Shown: in pieces, positions 40,927 to 50,436 of the stretch
Position numbering within the stretch: position 1 is the first letter of the stretch
Layout: every line of letters starts with the position of its first letter
NCBI GenBank assembly: GCA_026936335.1
Contig: JAPMXV010000021.1
Span: forward strand, 186,001 to 250,000
Length of the DNA: 64,000 nucleotides
Direction: 5' to 3'
From: Mantamonas sphyraenae
Taxonomy: Eukaryota > CRuMs > Mantamonadidae
The notes under the pieces: model-generated
Told to the model about the DNA's origin: nothing
What the model saw: the letters and a program-made list of their open reading frames with translations, nothing else
The model's database searches: none
Translations under genes and position numbers: made by a program

Positions 40927-42489
40927 ATGCGTTGTTGCACCGCATGTTCACGTGTGTGGGCGTTTCCGTGGGGATGCAAACACACCCGCCCGGCCTCAAC
41001 CACAGCAAGGCACGGCGAGATGTTCGGCAGGGCTCAGCCACAGGACAACAAACTGGTGCTGTCCAATGTCTACTCGTGGCTCAAGACGGACAACAAAATG
41101 CTTCTGCGTGCGTTGCAGGACACGTTTACGTTCAAGAAGCGCACGTTCAGCGGCGGGGGCGATGGACGAGGTCGGCGCTGGCCCAAGGAGTCGTCGAACC
41201 AGTTCTTCAACGCCAAACATGGGCGTTTTGGCACAGGTTTGTTGGAGGAAGTGCAGCAGTACCTACAGCTGATGCAGCAGCCGTGGGAGGTGGAAGACGA
41301 ACGAGCGCCGCTTCCGGCCACCAGTCCGGTGCACAGAGACTCGCTGGAGCATGCAGGATTCCGTCTGCACGACTACCAAGTCGATGTAGCGAACATGGCG
41401 CTGCAGCGTGAGCGTGGCGTGGTCAAGTGCGCGACGGGAGGTGGCAAAACGGTGATATTTGCAGCGGTGGTGAACAGCCTGGCCAAGGACGCCCGCTGTG
41501 TGCTTCTGTTCCGCAACAAGGTGCTGGTTAATCAAGCCTACGAGACGCTGCACGCATGCGGCGTGTCTGGTCTGGTGCGCAACACCATGGACCATGCCGT
41601 GCACGTAGACACAAACACGCGTGTGGTGTGTTCCACAGTGCAATCGTTGCACAAGGTGGAGCCTCAGTATGTGAGGAACGCCCATGCCGTCATTGTGGAC
41701 GAGTGCCACGAGTTCACCTCGCCCAAGTCGACCAAGGTGCTGCGCGAGTTTCGCAACGCCCGGCTCCGCCTGGGCTTCTCCGCCACGCCCTTCCGTCTGG
41801 ACGACGAAATCCACAACCACCGACTCAAGAGCATGTTGGGTCAACAGCTGTGCGACATCGACACAGAGACGCTAACCGACGCAGACATCCTGGCGGGCGC
41901 AACGTGTCACTTTCACCCCGTGCGACCGTACCGTGGCCATGCCGATCTGAACAGCCTGCAGTGGCCTCAAGCCGAAGTAGAAGGGATTGTGCACAACGAG
42001 GCGTTCCACGACCAGGTGGTGGACCTTGTGCAGGGCATTTCGCACGGTCGTGTCATGATCATGGTTCAGCGGCTGCTGCACGGCGATCAGCTGGCTGCTC
42101 GCATGCCCGGATGCTACTGGATCTCTGGGGAGGACTCGGCAGACACACGTCGGTATGTCTTTGACCAGCTGAGCGGCCGCTTCGACGGCTCGGATGATGA
42201 TGCGCAGGACGGCGTCAAGCGCGCCCCGCGCAAGGTCGTGGCTGTGGTGTCGTCTATTGGTAACGTGGGCGTCAACGTGTTTGTCCATCATTTGATCAAC
42301 GCGGCCGGTGGCAAGAGCCCACATTTGACCATCCAAAAAGTGGGCCGAGGCCTGCGCAAGGCTTCGGACAAACAAAGGCTGGACTACCACGATTTTGTTC
42401 ACGAGGACAACGTGTACTTGCGTCGCCACAGTGAACAACGCATGCGCACATTGCGCAGCGAGGGACACAAGGTGCAAGTGGAGCGGTGA
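40927..42489 (+). CDS. SF2 helicase of UvsW/phage-like type, possibly mitochondrial
   Basis: Single exon. The upstream ATG at 40927 gives 520 residues and an Arg/Cys/Ser-rich, acid-free leader of about 30 residues that could be a presequence; a second ATG at 41020 gives 489. Motifs in order: Q-like region FRLHDYQVDVANMAL, Walker A CATGGGKTVIF, motif Ia FRNKVLVNQAYE, DECH box (IVDECHEF), SATPF, and motif VI QKVGRGLRKA. The compact layout and sequence flavour resemble phage UvsW-like annealing helicases more than nuclear XPB. No accessory domain is visible. Substrate and compartment are unknown. Confidence 0.82.
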   Translation: MRCCTACSRVWAFPWGCKHTRPASTTARHGEMFGRAQPQDNKLVLSNVYSWLKTDNKMLLRALQDTFTFKKRTFSGGGDGRGRRWPKESSNQFFNAKHGRFGTGLLEEVQQYLQLMQQPWEVEDERAPLPATSPVHRDSLEHAGFRLHDYQVDVANMALQRERGVVKCATGGGKTVIFAAVVNSLAKDARCVLLFRNKVLVNQAYETLHACGVSGLVRNTMDHAVHVDTNTRVVCSTVQSLHKVEPQYVRNAHAVIVDECHEFTSPKSTKVLREFRNARLRLGFSATPFRLDDEIHNHRLKSMLGQQLCDIDTETLTDADILAGATCHFHPVRPYRGHADLNSLQWPQAEVEGIVHNEAFHDQVVDLVQGISHGRVMIMVQRLLHGDQLAARMPGCYWISGEDSADTRRYVFDQLSGRFDGSDDDAQDGVKRAPRKVVAVVSSIGNVGVNVFVHHLINAAGGKSPHLTIQKVGRGLRKASDKQRLDYHDFVHEDNVYLRRHSEQRMRTLRSEGHKVQVER

Positions 42490-42513
42490 GGCGGAACCGT
42501 TGTTTTCTTTCTT

Positions 42514-44217
42514 TCAATGCCCCTCTGCGATCAAGTCCTGGATGACAACGACGACGCCGATGATGCCGCCCACGAGGCCAAACACAATGATGGCGTAATC
42601 TTTGTAGATTTCCCAGCGTGCAAGCTGCGGTCCAAAGAGGTGGATGTGAAAGAGGCAAGGAAGGATGAAGGCGAGGGCAGACGAGCCCACGGCGCCGACA
42701 ATGCTGATGAAGAAGCCAAAGTCGTTGCGAAAGATAATGGCAATGATGGTGGAGGCAATGACGAGCGACAGGCGCAGCACGTTGCGCTTCCAGGTGAGCG
42801 GGACCGAGGCCAAGAAGCCTCGCTTGCTGGAGGACGAGATGGACGATGCGTCAACGTACTCGTCGTCGTCATCGCCGCTCATGCCGTCGAGTTGGTCGTG
42901 TGCAAGCAGCCCCTGTGTTTCAGATGAGGTGGCCTGGCGCTTGGGCAGGCGGTCGTGCTCGAGATCAGAGTCGGCGGGGCCGTGGCCGTCGGTGTTGTTG
43001 TCGTCGTCGTCGTCGTCGCTGAAGGAGGCGCCGTGCGGGCGTGGAGGGTCGACCTGGTCGCCAAAGGCAAGGCGCTCTGCAATCTCGATGACAGGATAGA
43101 GCTGGAGCGGATAGGTAAAGAGGATGCCGACGACAAGGCCGACCTGGAGGACCGATACAATGAGGGTGCCAGTGGGCAGAGCCTGTGTGATGATCTGGGT
43201 GGTGCGTAGGCCATACTTTGCGTACCCGAGCATGCCAAAAGAACCGAGGATGAGCGAGACGAGGACGATGACGAGATGGAGGAGACGAGGAAAAGCACGT
43301 CTGTTGTTGCCCATTGAGGCCTCGATGGGGATGATGGTGCCGATGCCCTCGTAAGCAGCAGTAACGGTGCCAAAGAAGACAGGGGCAGTGTCCCAGCGAA
43401 AGGCCTGGACGTCGGGGCTGGGAGTAAAGTCGAGGAGCTCGTACACGCAAACCATGACAAAGCCAGCGAGGATAGCAACGTTGGCGAGGATGGAGAAGGG
43501 TGAGAGGGCGCGCACGGAGCGCATGAGAGAGATGGGCAGGAGGAGGGCCAGAGGCATGAGCATGAGCAAGGCAATGTCGACGGAGGGGAGCAGGTCGCTG
43601 AGGGTGTTTCCCATGACTATAAAGACAAGGGTGGGACACGAGGCGGGTCAGCAGGGTGAAAAGGTGCACGTGGGGAATATGGTGTGGCGGTGTCGTGCGC
43701 TGGGCGGCGTGTGGGGGCACGTACAGATAAAATAGCCGACACAGAAACCAAACTGGGTGAAACACAAAGCAACGTCGACGATAACTCCGCCGCGGTCGCC
43801 GTAGCAAACACGTCCAATGTCGCTGTAGGTGGTGAGTTTTTCCATGCGCTCGAGAACAAAGGCAGGCATGACGGGTTTGCCGTCTTTGTCCTTGACAGAG
43901 TCCTCGACACGCAGCTGAACGGCGCGTGATTTGGCGAGGACAATGAGCTGGCAGCAGTGGTCTGTGATGAGAGCGACCACGACAAGGCCGATGACGCCCA
44001 AGACCATGCCCGCATTCATAAAGGCAAAGGGCAGGCCAAGGTAATTGGAGCCGACAAAGGCCTTGAGGATGTTCATGAAATCGCTGAGAACGTCGCGGAA
44101 GGGCACTGCGGCAATGCGAGCGGCTCTGTCGCTGGCGTCGGTGGAGGTGGAAAGGATGGAGCGTGCGCTGGAGCGATCATCGCTCTGGATGGCGCCCGAG
44201 GATGAAACACGCTGCAT
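42514..44217 (-). CDS. Amino-acid transporter, AAAP/SLC36-like
   Basis: Two exons, 44217-43725 and 43616-42514, phase 1, 531 residues. The first helix contains AFVGSNYLGLPFAFMNAGMV, typical of amino acid/auxin permeases (AVT, SLC36). Further helices include MLMPLALLLPISLM and a conserved EGIGTIIPIEASM. The splice joins GYFI to FMGNTLSDLLPS, consistent with the family. An acidic loop (SDDDDDDNNTDG) and a Ser-rich loop lie between late helices. Probable role: proton-coupled amino-acid movement at the vacuole or plasma membrane; substrate not predictable. The start is 45 bp from the divergent RPS28 ATG. Confidence 0.85.
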
Positions 44218-44262
44218 CGTGGTTGCGCCAGCTTGCGCATCCAAACAGAACAACAACACACA
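44218..44262. promoter_or_regulatory. 45-bp bidirectional promoter region, AAAP transporter / RPS28
   Basis: Only 45 bp separate the transporter start from the ribosomal protein start, so core promoters or leaders must overlap neighbouring transcribed sequence. The + strand leader is CA-rich (AACAACAACACACA). Confidence 0.4.
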
Positions 44263-45207
44263 ATGGTGAGTGGATGGGCATGGTGTGGCACCACACGTAT
44301 GGCGTGTGTCGCATAGTGGGATGGAGATGTGAGATCGTGTGTGTGTGCGTATGGGCGTGGCCGTGGCGGAGTCGGCCGAGGGCGTGGGTTGCGTGTTTGG
44401 GAATTGCGAGAAGCAGCGACGCACTGGAAGCCGCCTGCTCGTGCAGGCTTGCATGGCACAAGTCACAGACCATTCGCCGTGGATGGATGTGTGGATGTGT
44501 GTGCTTGTCTGCATGCTGGTGTCGGTCAAGGAGGCGTCGTGTGAGAGTGCAGCTGGGCCAAGCTGTGATGCGCATGCAGAACGCGACGCAGCCGAGGTCG
44601 CTCAAGCACCGTTTCCCTCGCCTCGCGCTCTTGCAGGACGCCCAGGCGACCATGCACGGTGTATGAGGATGGCCGGTGACTGCAGTGCGTGTGTGTGGCG
44701 TGTGGGTGGTGTTGCTTTGTATGTACCGAGCGTGTGGTGCCCAAGCACGGCTTTGCATGCGAGGCCAGGCAGAGCTGCGCGCTTGGCACCCACGCTTGCG
44801 CACGCAGCAAGCCTCTGCAGACACAACCAGACACACACGGACGCATATGTGTGCATGTACAGACGCATGGGCGTACGGTACACGCAGTGCAAAGGCAGTG
44901 TGGAGAGCAAAGGGGCGAGCAAAAGGTGGCAGGGGAATTTGTGGCTGACCCTCTTTTTCGCCCGCGTTGCGTTTTGCGCACTCGCCCACGTGCGTGTGGA
45001 TGGACACAGAGCGATACCGAGGTTAAGAACGCCGAAGTGATCAAGGTGCTGGGCCGCACAGGTGCTCGTGGTCAGGTGACCCAGGTGCGCGTGCAGTTCC
45101 TGGACGAGAGCCAGCGTGTGATTGTGCGCAACGTCAAGGGCCCCGTGCGCGAGGGTGACGTCCTGGCACTCATGGAGACGGAGCGTGAGGCACGCCGTCT
45201 GCGATAA
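44263..45207 (+). CDS. RPS28: 40S ribosomal protein S28 (eS28)
   Basis: Two coding exons: exon 1 is the ATG alone (44263-44265), directly followed by donor GTGAGT. Exon 2 is 45010-45207 after acceptor GGACACAG. The product is 66 residues (human 69), reading [20 protein letters not shown] and ending [19 protein letters not shown], the invariant eS28 tail. It sits at the mRNA exit side of the small subunit. The intron is 744 nt, by far the longest intergenic or intronic stretch here. It contains open but unconserved frames that I do not count as genes. Confidence 0.93.
44266..45009 (+). other. 744-nt intron of RPS28, possible non-coding RNA host
   Basis: Bounded by GTGAGT and ACACAG. Ribosomal-protein introns often host snoRNAs. 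I could not find a convincing pair of C (RUGAUGA) and D (CUGA) boxes with a closing stem, nor a clear H/ACA hairpin pair. The sequence is G/T-rich on the + strand with several near-palindromes. Nothing else is supported. Confidence 0.5.
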
Positions 45208-45346
45208 ATGCGCGGTTGCGCGCCTTGGCTGGGTTCTGGCCCTGCCGCATTGACCTGTGGCAGAAGCTGGACAGCGAGACAATTTCATCAATGCAGATTT
45301 CGTCCTTCTCCTGGATCCAATGTTGAACTCATCGCTCACTTATTGT

Positions 45347-47013
45347 TCATTCTGCATCGTCCACAGCGACGACCTCGACCTCGGGTGCTGCGTCCTGCTT
45401 CCTGTCCTCCTCCCCGTCCTCCTCCTCGGCTTCGTCGTCATTGAAGCTGTCGGTGGACATGGGCCGCTTGCTGCTGCTGGAGCCGTTGTTGGCGCTGTTC
45501 TGCTTGGCTTGGGCGATGGCCTCTTCGTACGAGGCGTAATGCTCCTTGTTGCGCTTGAGGATGCCCTCGACGGGCCCCAGCATACGCTCGAAACTCTCTT
45601 TGTCCAGGGTGGCGAGAACGACGTCACCATCGGCCTTGACGGTGGCGGCACGTGGCTGTGTGTACAGCAAGGCAAGCTCGCCAAAATAGTCGCCCGACTT
45701 TTCATACTGCCACACCTGGACCTCGGGCGCGTCCGGCTGGTCGGCTGGGCGTTTGGTGACCACGCAGCGGCCACGCTCCAGCAAAAAGAACGATTCGCCC
45801 TCCTCGCCCTGCTGGATAATCACATGTCCATCGGCAAACTTGCGCTGCTGCAGAGCGTCTGCAATTGTGCTGCGTTCCCAGTGACTCAGCGAACTGAGCA
45901 GCGGGATGGTTTCCAGGAAGCTCTCGTACAGCTTGCGCTTGCGCATCGTGGACTCGAGCAACACGCGACGGAAGGTGACACGATCGATGACCCAGCAGCG
46001 CGAGTCCACCTTGGCTGTCACTGTGGCCGCGCGTGGTGTGTTGTACATGAGGGCCAGCTCGCCAAACGAGGCACCGTAGCCCAGCGTTACGACCAGGTTT
46101 GTTTCGCCGTACTTGGTCACATAGATATCAAACTCGCCCGAGTCGACGACGTAGAAAAAGTCGCCCTCGTCGCCTGCGTGAGGATGCGTGTGCGGGGGGC
46201 GGGGCGCCGCGCGAGGTGGATTGAGTGTCAGCGCATGTGTTTGCGAGTCCAGAAACGGTTGAGCGACAGGAGGACGGGGCTGTGTGTTTGCAAGGATGTG
46301 TTACGAGCAGGGGAGGCAAGGGCAGGCAGGGCGCGTCGCACAGCCGAGAGAAATGGCGCGGGAAGGAGAAAGGAAGCGCCGAGGCGGGGAAAACGGTCGG
46401 CAGGGCGGTGGAAAACAAGGCGCTGGAGAGGGAGAGGAGGCACTGGAGACGTACCCTGCGTGATGATGGACTCGCCAGCAGGAACCTTCTTTTCAAACAT
46501 GGCATCGATGACCTCCTTGCGCTGCTCGTCGAGGCACGAGTTGAAGAGGAAGTTCTTGGAGATGGTTGCTTCGATGCGAGACACCTCTTCCTCGGTTTTC
46601 GGGTACACAATCTTTTCGTAGGGTGCATTCTTCTCCTCGGCACTGAGCACTTCGGCCGACACACTGGTGCGACGCTCTCGGCGAGCCATCTTCTTCATGT
46701 GCGGCGGCAAAAGAACCTCTTTGGGAGCCACGGTGTACGACTTTGGCGGAGCTGCGGCCTCACCCGCAGGCCTGGGACTGAGGGACGGGTTGGTGTCGCC
46801 CTGTGCATCGTAGCCACCGGAGAATTCGTCGCCGGTGCCCGAGTTGGCTGACCCGGGTAGGTTGATGGTGGGCGTCGCTTGCTTGCCTGCGTTGCCACTG
46901 GATGATGAGGAGGAGGGTGAGGAGGAGTGACCATCTGCGTCAGGTTTGGATGGTGACTTGGACACCTTGGGTGCCTCCTCTACGGAATTGCTCCGGCTCA
47001 GGCAACTCCCCAT
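45347..47013 (-). CDS. cAMP-dependent protein kinase regulatory subunit, N-myristoylation-type
   Basis: Two exons, 47013-46455 and 46173-45347, phase 1, 461 residues. Two cyclic-nucleotide-binding domains keep complete phosphate-binding cassettes: [16 protein letters not shown] and [16 protein letters not shown], each with the Glu and Arg that hold cAMP. The inhibitor site [12 protein letters not shown] (near 108-120) has a phosphorylatable serine in RRTSV, as in type II subunits. The usual N-terminal dimerisation/docking helices are missing. Instead the protein starts MGSCLSRS, a consensus for N-myristoylation at Gly2 with an adjacent palmitoylatable Cys4. Role: cAMP-controlled inhibitor of PKA, probably membrane-tethered. 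The start lies 12 bp from divergent TilS. Confidence 0.9.
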
Positions 47014-47025
47014 CGGTTCGATTGG

Positions 47026-48156
47026 ATGCGCGGGCGTGAGGCGATCGTGCGCACCCACAGGGCGCTGAGCACACAGGTGGGCCAGCTGCTGAGAGCAGAG
47101 ATGCTGACTGTGGACGATTGGGTGGTTCAACATGGCAGGCGCCAGGGATGGGCCCCGGGGCGGGAGGTACGTTTAGGCGTCGCCGTTTCTGGAGGCGTAG
47201 ACAGCATGGCGCTGGCCAGCGCCGTGGCCTCGTGGAGCAAAGATGTGTATGCAGAGGACGGGAGCAGGGTGTGTGTCCGTTACGCCACGGTGGACCACGG
47301 TCTGCGTGGCGAAACGAGCCGTGGCGAAGCCGCTGCGGTGCATGCCTGGATGCTTGGGCAGGATCTGGAACACAGCGTGGTCGATGTGGACACACAGCAT
47401 CTGCAGCATCTGCCAAAACAACGTGTGCAGGCGGCTGCTCGGCGCATGCGGTACGAAGCGCTGCACAAAGCGCTGGGTCCACTGGACGCGCTGCTGACGG
47501 CGCACCATGTGGACGACGACTTGGAGACGGTGATTATGCGCATGCTGCGCCGTTCAGGGCCATTGGGACTGGCAGGGATTTCCGAACGCAGCCGAGTGCA
47601 TGGTTGCGTGCTGCTTCGACCGCTGCTTGCAGCCGGGCTGGACAAGAAGGCATGTGTGGCCATGGCCCAGCATTCACGGTGGCCATGGATGGAGGACGAA
47701 AGCAACCATTCGAGGATATACCTGCGCAATCGGCTGCGGCAGGACATGCGGTCCGAGTTGAGTCGCGCCGAGTTGGACGAGTGGCGTGGAGTTGTTTGGC
47801 GGATGAAGCGGTATCGCAGGGTCGTGCACGAGCGATTGCTGGTGTTTCTGCAGGAACATGGCGAGAGTGTGGAGAGTGCGGACTCGGTGAGGAATGTGCG
47901 TGTGGCGCTGAAGCCTTGGCTTGCGCTGGAGGCAGATTTGGGAAGGCATCTGCTGTCGCTGCTTGTGCAGAGTGTGGGCAAGCGTGGTGCAGCGCCTCGT
48001 ACGCGCGGTGTGGAACATGTGTGGCGTTTGATGAAAGAGACAAGCGCAGGACGTGGACGGGGCGTCAAGACGATGGAACTGGGTGGCGTGCAAGTGTGCG
48101 CTCGGGGCAAACAGGACAGCGTGTTATTGACTGCCTGCATTGAGGATCAAATGTAG
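47026..48156 (+). CDS. TilS: tRNA(Ile)-lysidine synthase-like PP-loop ATPase
   Basis: Single exon, 376 residues. The N-terminal PP-loop reads LGVAVSGGVDSMALA (near 49-63), with VDHGLRGETSRGEA, then RRMRYEAL, then LTAHHVDDDLETVIMRMLRRSG; all are TilS signatures. TilS converts cytidine 34 to lysidine in tRNA-Ile(CAU), letting it read AUA. The N-terminus (MRGREAIVRTHRALSTQVGQ) is Arg-rich and could be an organelle presequence. In a eukaryote without a plastid this implies a mitochondrial tRNA-Ile(CAU). An alternative start is the Met at 47101. Its stop overlaps the convergent TIM44 stop by 10 bp. Confidence 0.88.
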   Translation: MRGREAIVRTHRALSTQVGQLLRAEMLTVDDWVVQHGRRQGWAPGREVRLGVAVSGGVDSMALASAVASWSKDVYAEDGSRVCVRYATVDHGLRGETSRGEAAAVHAWMLGQDLEHSVVDVDTQHLQHLPKQRVQAAARRMRYEALHKALGPLDALLTAHHVDDDLETVIMRMLRRSGPLGLAGISERSRVHGCVLLRPLLAAGLDKKACVAMAQHSRWPWMEDESNHSRIYLRNRLRQDMRSELSRAELDEWRGVVWRMKRYRRVVHERLLVFLQEHGESVESADSVRNVRVALKPWLALEADLGRHLLSLLVQSVGKRGAAPRTRGVEHVWRLMKETSAGRGRGVKTMELGGVQVCARGKQDSVLLTACIEDQM

Positions 48157-49751
48157 CGCTGTGCGTGCACGAGCATGCACTTTTCGACCACCCACAGGTC
48201 TTTCTGGCTGTCGTGGCGGAAGTACCAGAGATAGTCCTGCTTCTGGACCTCGTCCTCAGCCATCTGGTAGATGGGATTGCCCTCCTTGTCGCGCAGGTCG
48301 ACAGTGCGCTGCACAGAAAACTTGATAATAAAGGTAGGGCGGCCCTTGGTGAACATGCTGCTGACGTATTCGACGTCGCCAATCTCGAGGATGCGGCTGC
48401 GGTTTTCAAACTCGGCTGTGGAGACGTACATCTCGTTGAGGCTCCTGTATGCCTCCTCAGACAGCATGTACTTGAGGTTTTCGGCGCCTCCCTTGACGGT
48501 GGTCTCGACGAGAGGCATGAGCAGCGGCGAGACGTCGCTGAGGAGCTTGTCCTCGGAAAAGTCGGGCATGCGCTCCTTCATGGCGGCCAGGGCCATGGCC
48601 TGTTCGGTTTCTGGGAACATACGCTCGTTGAGCTCGTCCACCTTGTCCTGTACGGTGTAGAAGAGGCCACGGCCTGCGGACACGACGGGGTTCTCGCTCT
48701 TCTTCAGCGACTCCATGGCCCCTTGGATGGTCTTTGCGGTGCGTGTCTGGCCCACATCCTCCTTGAACGCTTCCCAGCGCTTCTCCCAGCCGGTCTTTTC
48801 GCGATAGGCCACTGCGCCAGGTCCCTGGTAGGCGTCTGTAGGGTTGTCGCCCGCAGCCTCGGCGGCCTCTTTCTCGCGCTTTGCCTTCTCTTCCGGGTTG
48901 GGCGGCAGCTCGCCTGCGCCAATACCCGGGCGGATGGTGCGCGTGTCGCCAAACATGTCGGTGATGGTGTCTGTGATGCCGCCAAAGAAGCTGCGCGCGG
49001 TCTCGTTCTGCTCGACTCGCTCCGAGGCACTCTTGAGGCGCTCACCGGCCGCTTCGCTGGCCTTTTGGAAGCCTTTGTAGGCAGTTGTGTTTTTGATGTT
49101 TTCGGACGCGCGCTGGCGGGTCTGGTCGAGGACACGGCGTGCTTCGCGGCGGCGCTCGTCGAGTTTGGTCTCTTCAAGGAAGCGCTCCTTCATCTGTTCG
49201 GACACGCCCTTGATATTGTTGACCGACTCCTCGAGTCGTTGCCTGGCCTGCTCCATGGCCTGTTTGCTCTGTTCCATGGCCTCCTTGCCCTTTTCCTTGG
49301 CGTCTGCAGCGTCGACGGCAGTGGAGGCCTTTTCAAACTGCTCGCGCGCCTGCTTGTACTCCTCTGTCTTTTCCAGCTTTTCCAGCTCCTTTTTGAACTG
49401 CTCGTCTTGCTTGAGCTTGTCCATGAGGTCGGAGAGAATGCCCATGTGACGGCAGAGGACGCCGGCGGGTTGTTGCTCGGCGGGCAGCAGGGCGTCGCTC
49501 AGCGGACCATGCTGTGGTCTGCCAGACGCATGCAAGGAAGTGCTGGACGAAGCAAGGTGCGTATGGGTGTGAACAGAGGCGGCTACGTGTGTGCACACGG
49601 CCGAATGTGAAGTTGAGGCGGTGGTGGAAATCCGGCGGAAATGCAAGCCTAGGGTGCCCGCTGACGTGGCCACGGGGCTTTTATGTGACACCACCTGGTG
49701 TGCAACACGCGCACCACTCTTGCCGCGCCTAAGGTTTTGACGGAGAAGCAT
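48147..49751 (-). CDS. TIM44: Mitochondrial import inner membrane translocase subunit TIM44
   Basis: A single open frame, 534 residues from the ATG at 49751. TIM44 anchors mtHsp70 to the TIM23 channel at the matrix side. The start MLLRQNLRRGKSGARVAHQ and the site HFRRISTTAS form a strong presequence. A long charged coiled coil (from GILSDLMDKLKQDEQFKK) precedes the C-terminal Tim44 domain with VEYVSSMFTKGRPTFIIKFS and DYLWYFRHDSQKDLWVVEKC. The region between presequence and coiled coil is Thr/His/Ser-rich and might hide an in-frame intron. An upstream in-frame ATG at 49847 is rejected because it lies inside a TMEM234 exon. Confidence 0.92.
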   Translation of the reverse strand: MLLRQNLRRGKSGARVAHQVVSHKSPVATSAGTLGLHFRRISTTASTSHSAVCTHVAASVHTHTHLASSSTSLHASGRPQHGPLSDALLPAEQQPAGVLCRHMGILSDLMDKLKQDEQFKKELEKLEKTEEYKQAREQFEKASTAVDAADAKEKGKEAMEQSKQAMEQARQRLEESVNNIKGVSEQMKERFLEETKLDERRREARRVLDQTRQRASENIKNTTAYKGFQKASEAAGERLKSASERVEQNETARSFFGGITDTITDMFGDTRTIRPGIGAGELPPNPEEKAKREKEAAEAAGDNPTDAYQGPGAVAYREKTGWEKRWEAFKEDVGQTRTAKTIQGAMESLKKSENPVVSAGRGLFYTVQDKVDELNERMFPETEQAMALAAMKERMPDFSEDKLLSDVSPLLMPLVETTVKGGAENLKYMLSEEAYRSLNEMYVSTAEFENRSRILEIGDVEYVSSMFTKGRPTFIIKFSVQRTVDLRDKEGNPIYQMAEDEVQKQDYLWYFRHDSQKDLWVVEKCMLVHAQRYI

Positions 49752-49798
49752 GTGCACGAGATGGGATGGGTGGGGGAGGGCGGAGGTCGCTGCAGTGA

Positions 49799-50294
49799 CT
49801 AGGATGATGTGCTGGCCAGGCAAACTGCAACACCAGACACGACGCATGCGCAGCCGAAAAGGGACACTGGGTGTGTGTGTGTGGGGGGAGGGTGTTAAAG
49901 CGTAGGCGGGTTAGGGCTTGGGCTGGCGTGCTTTGGAGGACGGTGGGGTGGTGGGGTACTTACACCAGCTCATGTGTTTCTGCTCGCCAATGAGGAAGCT
50001 TGTGAGAAGGGTGAACATGAAGGTAAGGGTGTTTGCGACGGGTGTGGCGACGCTGAGGTCTGTGTTGCCGAGAGTCCAGTAGTAGAGGAACGAGCCGCTC
50101 ATGTTGATGACAAAGGGCAGAACGTAGCGCCAGTTGAGGAGAAGGTAGCGCATCTCTGCGGCAAATTGGGCCACAGGGCCACCTTGGACGTGAACGCGTT
50201 CCATGCCCGCGCTGCCCTGCTTCATGAACGGGTTTGTGCAACCCCAGAGGATGCCCACGCCGAGGAGGCCGAGAAGTTCGGTGGTTTGGAGCAT
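49799..50294 (-). CDS. TMEM234: TMEM234-like small membrane protein
   Basis: Two exons, 50294-49964 and 49866-49799; donor GTAAGT at phase 1, acceptor CACACCCAG, 132 residues. Four helices of the EamA-like fold: LLGLLGVGILWGCTNPFMKQ, the conserved AGMERVH, NWRYVLPFVINMSGSFLYYW, LSVATPVANTLTFMFTLLTS, and the last exon's FGCACVVSGVAVCLASTSS. This matches TMEM234 from end to end. Reading through the intron gives a truncated non-homologous tail, so the small last exon is preferred. Family function is poorly known; it is related to small multidrug/metabolite transporters. The stop lies 47 bp before the TIM44 start on the same strand. Confidence 0.9.
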
Positions 50295-50436
50295 GGGTAG
50301 TCGCAAGGGGAGAGGAGGTGGGAGTTGGAGCGGCACGCGCGCGGTGTTCGAGGCGGCGGTGGGATGGGGTTGGGTTGGACAGTGGGGAGGGGAGGGGAAG
50401 AGAACAGCCACGGGAAGCGGCATGTGAGGCAACACG

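Noticed and set aside
44339-45040. 233-codon open frame within the RPS28 intron
   Set aside because: No known domain, low-complexity Cys/Trp-rich composition, and it runs through the RPS28 splice acceptor into another frame of exon 2. A long open - strand frame over the same intron was rejected likewise.
49752-49847. Longer N-terminus for TIM44
   Set aside because: The ATG at 49847 lies inside the last TMEM234 exon; the ATG at 49751 already gives a good presequence.
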